NCBI GenBank assembly: GCA_022340585.1
Contig: JAJDNS010000134.1
Span: 1 to 62,901 of the forward strand
Direction: 5' to 3'
DNA length: 62,901 nt
Source of the DNA: Acidobacteriota bacterium
Lineage (GTDB): Bacteria > Acidobacteriota > Vicinamibacteria > Fen-336
Shown: piece after piece, positions 59,277 through 62,901 of the stretch
How positions within the stretch are numbered: position 1 is the first letter of the stretch
How the letters are laid out: each line of letters starts with the position of its first letter
Translations under genes and position numbers: made by a program
Notes under the pieces: generated by a model
The model's input: the letters and a program-made list of their open reading frames with translations, nothing else
Told to the model about the DNA's origin: nothing
The model's database searches: none

Positions 59277-60959
59277 CTATCGACCCCGGGCCTGGATCTT
59301 CGCCCATGTGTCGCGGAGCGTGCACGTCCGGTTGAAGGCCGGGCGCTCGGGCGTCGAGTCGGGATCCTTGCAGAAGTAGCCCAGCCGCTCGAACTGCACG
59401 ACGCCCCCGACCGGGGCCGCGGCCAGGGCGGGCTCGAGCAGTCCGCCCTCGAGCACCTCGAGGGACTGCGGATTGAGGTCGTCGATGAAGTCGCCCTCCG
59501 CCCCGGGGTCGGGCCGGGTGAACAGGTGCTCGTAGAGGCGGACCTCGGCGGGCAGGGCGTGGGCGGCCGAGACCCAGTGGAGAGTGGCCTTCGGCCGACG
59601 ACCGTCGGGGGCGTCGCCCCCCTTCGTGGCCGGATCGTAGGTGCAGCGCAGCTCGACGATCTCGCCCCGCTCGTCCTTCACCACCTCCCGGCAGGTGATG
59701 AAGTAGGCGTAGCGGAGGCGCACCTCCCGCCCCGGGGCCAGTCGGAAGAACTTCTTGGGTGGGTCCTCCATGAAGTCCTCGCGCTCGATGTAGAGCTCGC
59801 GCGAGAACTCCACCTTGCGCGTTCCCGCGCCGGGGTCCTCGGGGTTGTTGACGGCCCCGACCTCCTCGACCTGACCTTCCGGGTAGTTCTCGATGACCAC
59901 CTTGAGCGGTCGGAGCACCGCGAAACGCCGCGGGGCCTCGAGGTTGAGGACGGTCCGGACGCTGTGCTCGAGCATGGCCACTTCCATCACCCCGTCGCGC
60001 TTGGCCACCCCGTGCTTCACCGCGAAGTCACGCACCGCCGCGGGGGGATACCCCCGTCGACGAATCCCGGAGATCGTGGGCATCCGGGGGTCATCCCATC
60101 CGCGCACATGCCCGTCGCGAACCAGCTGGAGCAGGCGCCGCTTGGAGAGCACGGTGTAGGAGATGTTGAGGCGCGCGAACTCGATCTGGCGGGGGCGCGC
60201 CGGCACCGGCAGGTTCTCCAGGAACCAGTCGTAGAGAGGGCGGTGGTCCTCGAACTCCAGGGTGCACAGCGAGTGGGTGATCCCCTCGATGGCGTCGGAC
60301 TGGCCGTGGGTGAAGTCGTAGGTCGGATACACACACCAGGCGTCGCCGGTGCGCGGGTGGGTGGCGTGGAGGATCCGGTAGAGCACCGGGTCCCTCATGT
60401 TGATGTTGCCCGAGGCCATGTCGATCTTCGCTCTCAGCACCCGCGTGCCGTCGGGGAACTCGCCCTGTCGCATGCGGGCGAAGAGATCCCGGCTCTCCTC
60501 GGCGGGCCGCTCGCGCCACGGGCTGTTCTTCCCTGGCTCGGTCAGGGTGCCCCGGTGCTCCCGGATCTCGTCCGCGGACAGGTCGTCCACGTAGGCCTTG
60601 CCCGTCTCGATGAGGTGCATCGCCCACTCGTAGAGCTGCTCGAAGTAGTCGGACGCGTGGTAGAGGTGCTCGCCCCAGTCGAAGCCCAGCCAGCGCACGT
60701 CCCGCTCGATGGCCTCGATGTACTCCTGTTCCTCCTTGGTGGGGTTGGTGTCGTCGAACCGGAGGTGACACCGCCCGCCGAACTCCTGCGCAACCCCGAA
60801 GTTGAGGCAGATGGACTTGGTGTGGCCGATGTGGAGGTAGCCGTTGGGCTCGGGGGGAAAGCGGGTGACGACCGAGGCGTGCTTCCCGCTCTTCAGGTCC
60901 TTGGCGATGATCTCGCGAATGAAGTCGGTGCGATCGGGGGCGGCGGTCTCGTCGCTCAT
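59277..60959 (-). CDS. glnS: Glutamine-tRNA ligase
   Basis: A 560-residue class I synthetase. [20 protein letters not shown] contains the HIGH motif, and [11 protein letters not shown] is the KMSKS-type loop. [17 protein letters not shown] and the anticodon-binding beta-barrel region at the C-terminus are typical. ATG 60959 begins at MSDETAA. Its presence means that glutaminyl-tRNA is made directly, rather than only through amidation. gltX ends 25 bp upstream, so the two are likely one transcript. Confidence 0.96.
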   Translation of the reverse strand: MSDETAAPDRTDFIREIIAKDLKSGKHASVVTRFPPEPNGYLHIGHTKSICLNFGVAQEFGGRCHLRFDDTNPTKEEQEYIEAIERDVRWLGFDWGEHLYHASDYFEQLYEWAMHLIETGKAYVDDLSADEIREHRGTLTEPGKNSPWRERPAEESRDLFARMRQGEFPDGTRVLRAKIDMASGNINMRDPVLYRILHATHPRTGDAWCVYPTYDFTHGQSDAIEGITHSLCTLEFEDHRPLYDWFLENLPVPARPRQIEFARLNISYTVLSKRRLLQLVRDGHVRGWDDPRMPTISGIRRRGYPPAAVRDFAVKHGVAKRDGVMEVAMLEHSVRTVLNLEAPRRFAVLRPLKVVIENYPEGQVEEVGAVNNPEDPGAGTRKVEFSRELYIEREDFMEDPPKKFFRLAPGREVRLRYAYFITCREVVKDERGEIVELRCTYDPATKGGDAPDGRRPKATLHWVSAAHALPAEVRLYEHLFTRPDPGAEGDFIDDLNPQSLEVLEGGLLEPALAAAPVGGVVQFERLGYFCKDPDSTPERPAFNRTCTLRDTWAKIQARGR

Positions 60960-60984
60960 CCTGTGGCTCCGGTCGGGTCGGCCG

Positions 60985-62433
60985 TCACGACTTCCGCCCC
61001 TTGAGGGTCTCGACGGCACCGCGCAGACGACGCCGGCACGTCTCCTTCCCGAGAACGGCCAGGGTCTCGAACAGCGGGGGGGAAGCCTTCCGGCCGGTGG
61101 TGGCCACGCGCACGGTCATGAAGAGCTCCTTGGCCGTCCACCCCTTCGCCTCCGCGAAGCGCCGCAGGCCCTCCTCCAGCGCCCCCGCGTTCCAGTCCAG
61201 GACCCGGTCCACCTCCTCCTCGAGGAGGGCCCGGAGAAGCTTTGCCGTCTCGGGGGCCGAGCGGCCCTTCGGCACCAGCGCCTTCAAGGCCTCGTCGTCC
61301 AGGGTCACATCCCCGGTGAAGAAGAAGCCCGCGTAGGCGAAGAAGTCCTCCAGGGTGTCGACGCGCTCCTGGACGAGGGGCAGGACCTCGAGCAGGTGCT
61401 CGTCCGAGAGCGGCCCCGCCCGAAGTCGGTCGAGGATCTCTGGCGGCGCGAGCCGACGCAGGTACTTCCCGTTGAGCCACTTGAGCTTCTCGACGTCGAA
61501 GACCGGACCCCCGAGGGAGACTCGCTCCAGGGAAAACTCGGCGATGAACTCCTCGAGAGTGAACTCCTCCCGCTCGTCGGGCATGGCCCAGCCCATGAGG
61601 GCAAGGTAGTTGACCATGGCCTCCGGCAGGTAGCCCGCCCCCCGGTAGAAGTTGAGGCTCACCGGGTTCTTGCGCTTCGAGATCTTCGACCGGTCGGCGT
61701 TGCGGAGGAGCGGCAGGTGACAGAAGACGGGCGGCTCCCAGCCGAACCCCTCGTACAGCCGAACGTGCTTGGGCAGTGACGAGAGCCACTCCTCGGCCCG
61801 GATCACGTGGGTGATCCCCATCAGGTGGTCGTCGACCACGTTGGCCAGGTGGTAGGTGGGGAAGCCGTCGCTCTTGAGCAGCACCTGGTCGTCGATCTGC
61901 GCGTTGTCGAACTCGATCTCGCCGCGGAGCAGGTCCGGCACCACCACCTGGCCCTCGTCGGGCATGGCGAGGCGGATGACGTGGGTCTCCCCCGCTTCCT
62001 GACGCTTCCGCGCCTCGTCGGCCGGCAGCCCCCGACACCGGCCGTCGTAGCCGAAGTTGAGCTTCTGCGCCTTCTGCTCGGCGCGCAGGGCGTCGAGCCT
62101 CTCCCGCGTACAGAAGCACGGGTAGGCCGCGCCCTTCTCCACCAGGACCTCGACGTGCTCCCGGTAGATCGCGGTCCGCTCGCTCTGTCGGTAGGGACCC
62201 ACCGGCCCCCCGACGTCCGGTCCCTCGTCCCACTCGAGGCCCAGCCAGCGGAGGGCCTCGAAGATCATCGCCTCGCTCGCCGCGGAGCTGCGCTCCCGGT
62301 CCGTGTCCTCGATCCGCAGGATGAACTGCCCCCCGTGCCTCCTCGCCAGGGCGTAGTTGAACAGCGCCACGTAGGCGGTCCCCACGTGGGGGTCGCCAGT
62401 GGGGCTGGGAGCGATGCGCGTCCGGACGGTCAT
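60985..62433 (-). CDS. gltX: Glutamate-tRNA ligase
   Basis: A 482-residue class I synthetase. [20 protein letters not shown] holds the HVGT form of the HIGH motif, and [16 protein letters not shown] is the KMSKS loop. A zinc-ribbon-like CFCTRERL with later GRCRGL is present. ATG 62433 was chosen over the longer 62454. A TAGCCT box lies 11 nt upstream. tRNA-Glu lies 137 bp away on the other strand. Confidence 0.96.
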   Translation of the reverse strand: MTVRTRIAPSPTGDPHVGTAYVALFNYALARRHGGQFILRIEDTDRERSSAASEAMIFEALRWLGLEWDEGPDVGGPVGPYRQSERTAIYREHVEVLVEKGAAYPCFCTRERLDALRAEQKAQKLNFGYDGRCRGLPADEARKRQEAGETHVIRLAMPDEGQVVVPDLLRGEIEFDNAQIDDQVLLKSDGFPTYHLANVVDDHLMGITHVIRAEEWLSSLPKHVRLYEGFGWEPPVFCHLPLLRNADRSKISKRKNPVSLNFYRGAGYLPEAMVNYLALMGWAMPDEREEFTLEEFIAEFSLERVSLGGPVFDVEKLKWLNGKYLRRLAPPEILDRLRAGPLSDEHLLEVLPLVQERVDTLEDFFAYAGFFFTGDVTLDDEALKALVPKGRSAPETAKLLRALLEEEVDRVLDWNAGALEEGLRRFAEAKGWTAKELFMTVRVATTGRKASPPLFETLAVLGKETCRRRLRGAVETLKGRKS

Positions 62434-62444
62434 GGCAACCGCTG

Positions 62445-62450
62445 AGGCTA
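62445..62450 (-). promoter_or_regulatory. -10-like element for gltX
   Basis: Minus-strand TAGCCT in TGATAGCCT, 11 nt before the ATG, with no ribosome binding site between. Confidence 0.35.
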
Positions 62451-62523
62451 TCACAGGCCGCCGGAAGGTCCACCGAGGACCCGGCGCCGAGGCCGGCGCC
62501 CCTCGGCGAGCGACCCCACCGGA

Positions 62524-62552
62524 TTGACCGTCCCCGCCAGCGCCGGTAAACT
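62524..62552 (+). promoter_or_regulatory. Promoter for tRNA-Glu
   Basis: TTGACC, 17-nt spacer, TAAACT, ending 17 nt before the tRNA 5' end. Confidence 0.65.
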
Positions 62553-62569
62553 AAAGGTTCCGTTTCGGT

Positions 62570-62644
62570 GGCGCTATCGTCTAGGGGTTAGGACGGGTGG
62601 TTCTCAGCCATCAAACCGGGGTTCGAATCCCCGTAGCGCTACCA
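62570..62644 (+). tRNA. tRNA-Glu (anticodon CTC)
   Basis: Acceptor GGCGCTA pairs with TAGCGCT (first pair G-T). The anticodon arm is GGTGG-TTCTCAG-CCATC with anticodon CTC. The T-arm is CGGGGTTCGAATCCCCG and CCA is encoded at 62642-62644. It is divergent from gltX. Confidence 0.93.
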
Positions 62645-62708
62645 GCCCAGTGACGTTGCCGGCCGTGGCTGGCGTGCGGGGCCATGGAGGCGCGCCATCG
62701 CGCTGGGC

Positions 62709-62901
62709 TCAACGGAAGTTCTCCAACAGCATCAGCTCGGACGTTCCAACAGGTCGCTCCCCGTACAGTATCCACTGTTCGTCGGGTGAGACCTCCAGGG
62801 ACCAATGGTCGAACGGACCGCTCTTTCGGAAGAGTTCCGACACCTGCCGGGAGTGGAGATCCAAATACTGGATTGACCAGTCTCGCGCCTGCTCACCAAG
62901 C
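62709..62901 (-). CDS. C-terminal end of a PD40/WD40-like beta-propeller protein (5' end beyond window)
   Basis: The last 63 codons of a gene entering from the right. The frame includes YLDLHSRQVSELFRKSG, SLEVSPDEQWILYGER and ends SELMLLENFR-stop. The pattern of a propeller repeat (SPDEQWILY) with a terminal LMLLENFR is a common end of acidobacterial proteins that couple a Ser/Thr kinase or winged-helix domain to a TolB-like propeller. Which of these precedes it cannot be seen here. The assignment rests on a short fragment. Confidence 0.7.
   Translation of the reverse strand, partial: LGEQARDWSIQYLDLHSRQVSELFRKSGPFDHWSLEVSPDEQWILYGERPVGTSELMLLENFR

Noticed and set aside
62644..62709. AGCCCAG/CTGGGCT inverted repeat after tRNA-Glu as a terminator
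   Set aside because: The loop is about 50 bp and no T tract follows; too weak to call.

Overview
The window is about 70% GC, densely coded on both strands, and free of recognisable insertion sequences, integrases, prophage or CRISPR. The best guess for its source is a member of the Acidobacteriota. Two adjacent secreted proteins (22352-24192) look like the VWFA-related family first named from Acidobacteria. The broken gene at the right edge ends in LMLLENFR, a common end of acidobacterial PD40/WD40-like proteins. Sigma-54 control, M16 peptidase pairs and MacB-type exporters also fit. This placement is inference, because no rRNA or marker phylogeny is available.

Layout. 1-6.5 kb: an AddA/AddB-like helicase-nuclease pair, truncated at the left edge. 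6.5-13.7 kb: membrane proteins, an MFS carrier, a sulfatase-fold enzyme, a Tat-exported GH109-like oxidoreductase-fold enzyme and PPK2. 13.7-17.7 kb: a sigma-54 activator with an unusual GAFTDA loop, a GGDEF-PilZ protein and two small envelope proteins. 17.8-22.3 kb: a LOG protein, then an ECF sigma/anti-sigma operon with three secreted proteins sharing a LiaX/YvlB-like (SHOCT-like) domain. 22.3-24.8 kb: two VWA proteins and a MoaB/Mog protein. 24.9-34.6 kb: nuoL-nuoM, lemA-TPM-TPM, an AI-2E family permease, a membrane-sector-only ATP synthase operon (atpZ-I-B-E-F) and an SCP2 protein. 35-50 kb: an M16 peptidase pair, a TolC-HlyD-MacB export operon with an embedded polytopic membrane protein, a second ABC system, a phosphatase and leucyl aminopeptidase. 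50-62.9 kb: polA, fmdB, galU, serS, two tRNA-Ser, glnS, gltX and tRNA-Glu, with small regulators between them.

The most unusual signal is a family of roughly 75-bp palindromic elements. Five copies are visible: 4594, 5691, 17695, 21796 (inverted) and 57618. Two are inserted inside the addB-like gene and are translated in two different reading frames. A third lies at the 5' end of a phosphatase gene. Stem positions show compensating base changes between copies, which argues for selection on a folded RNA or DNA hairpin. A separate 65-bp repeat occurs twice, each time between convergent genes, and an 11-bp GGGGTCAGGTC motif like those near REP-associated transposases occurs three times. Many genes have a TAnnnT-type -10 element only 6-12 nt before the start codon and no ribosome binding site, which suggests widespread leaderless transcription.
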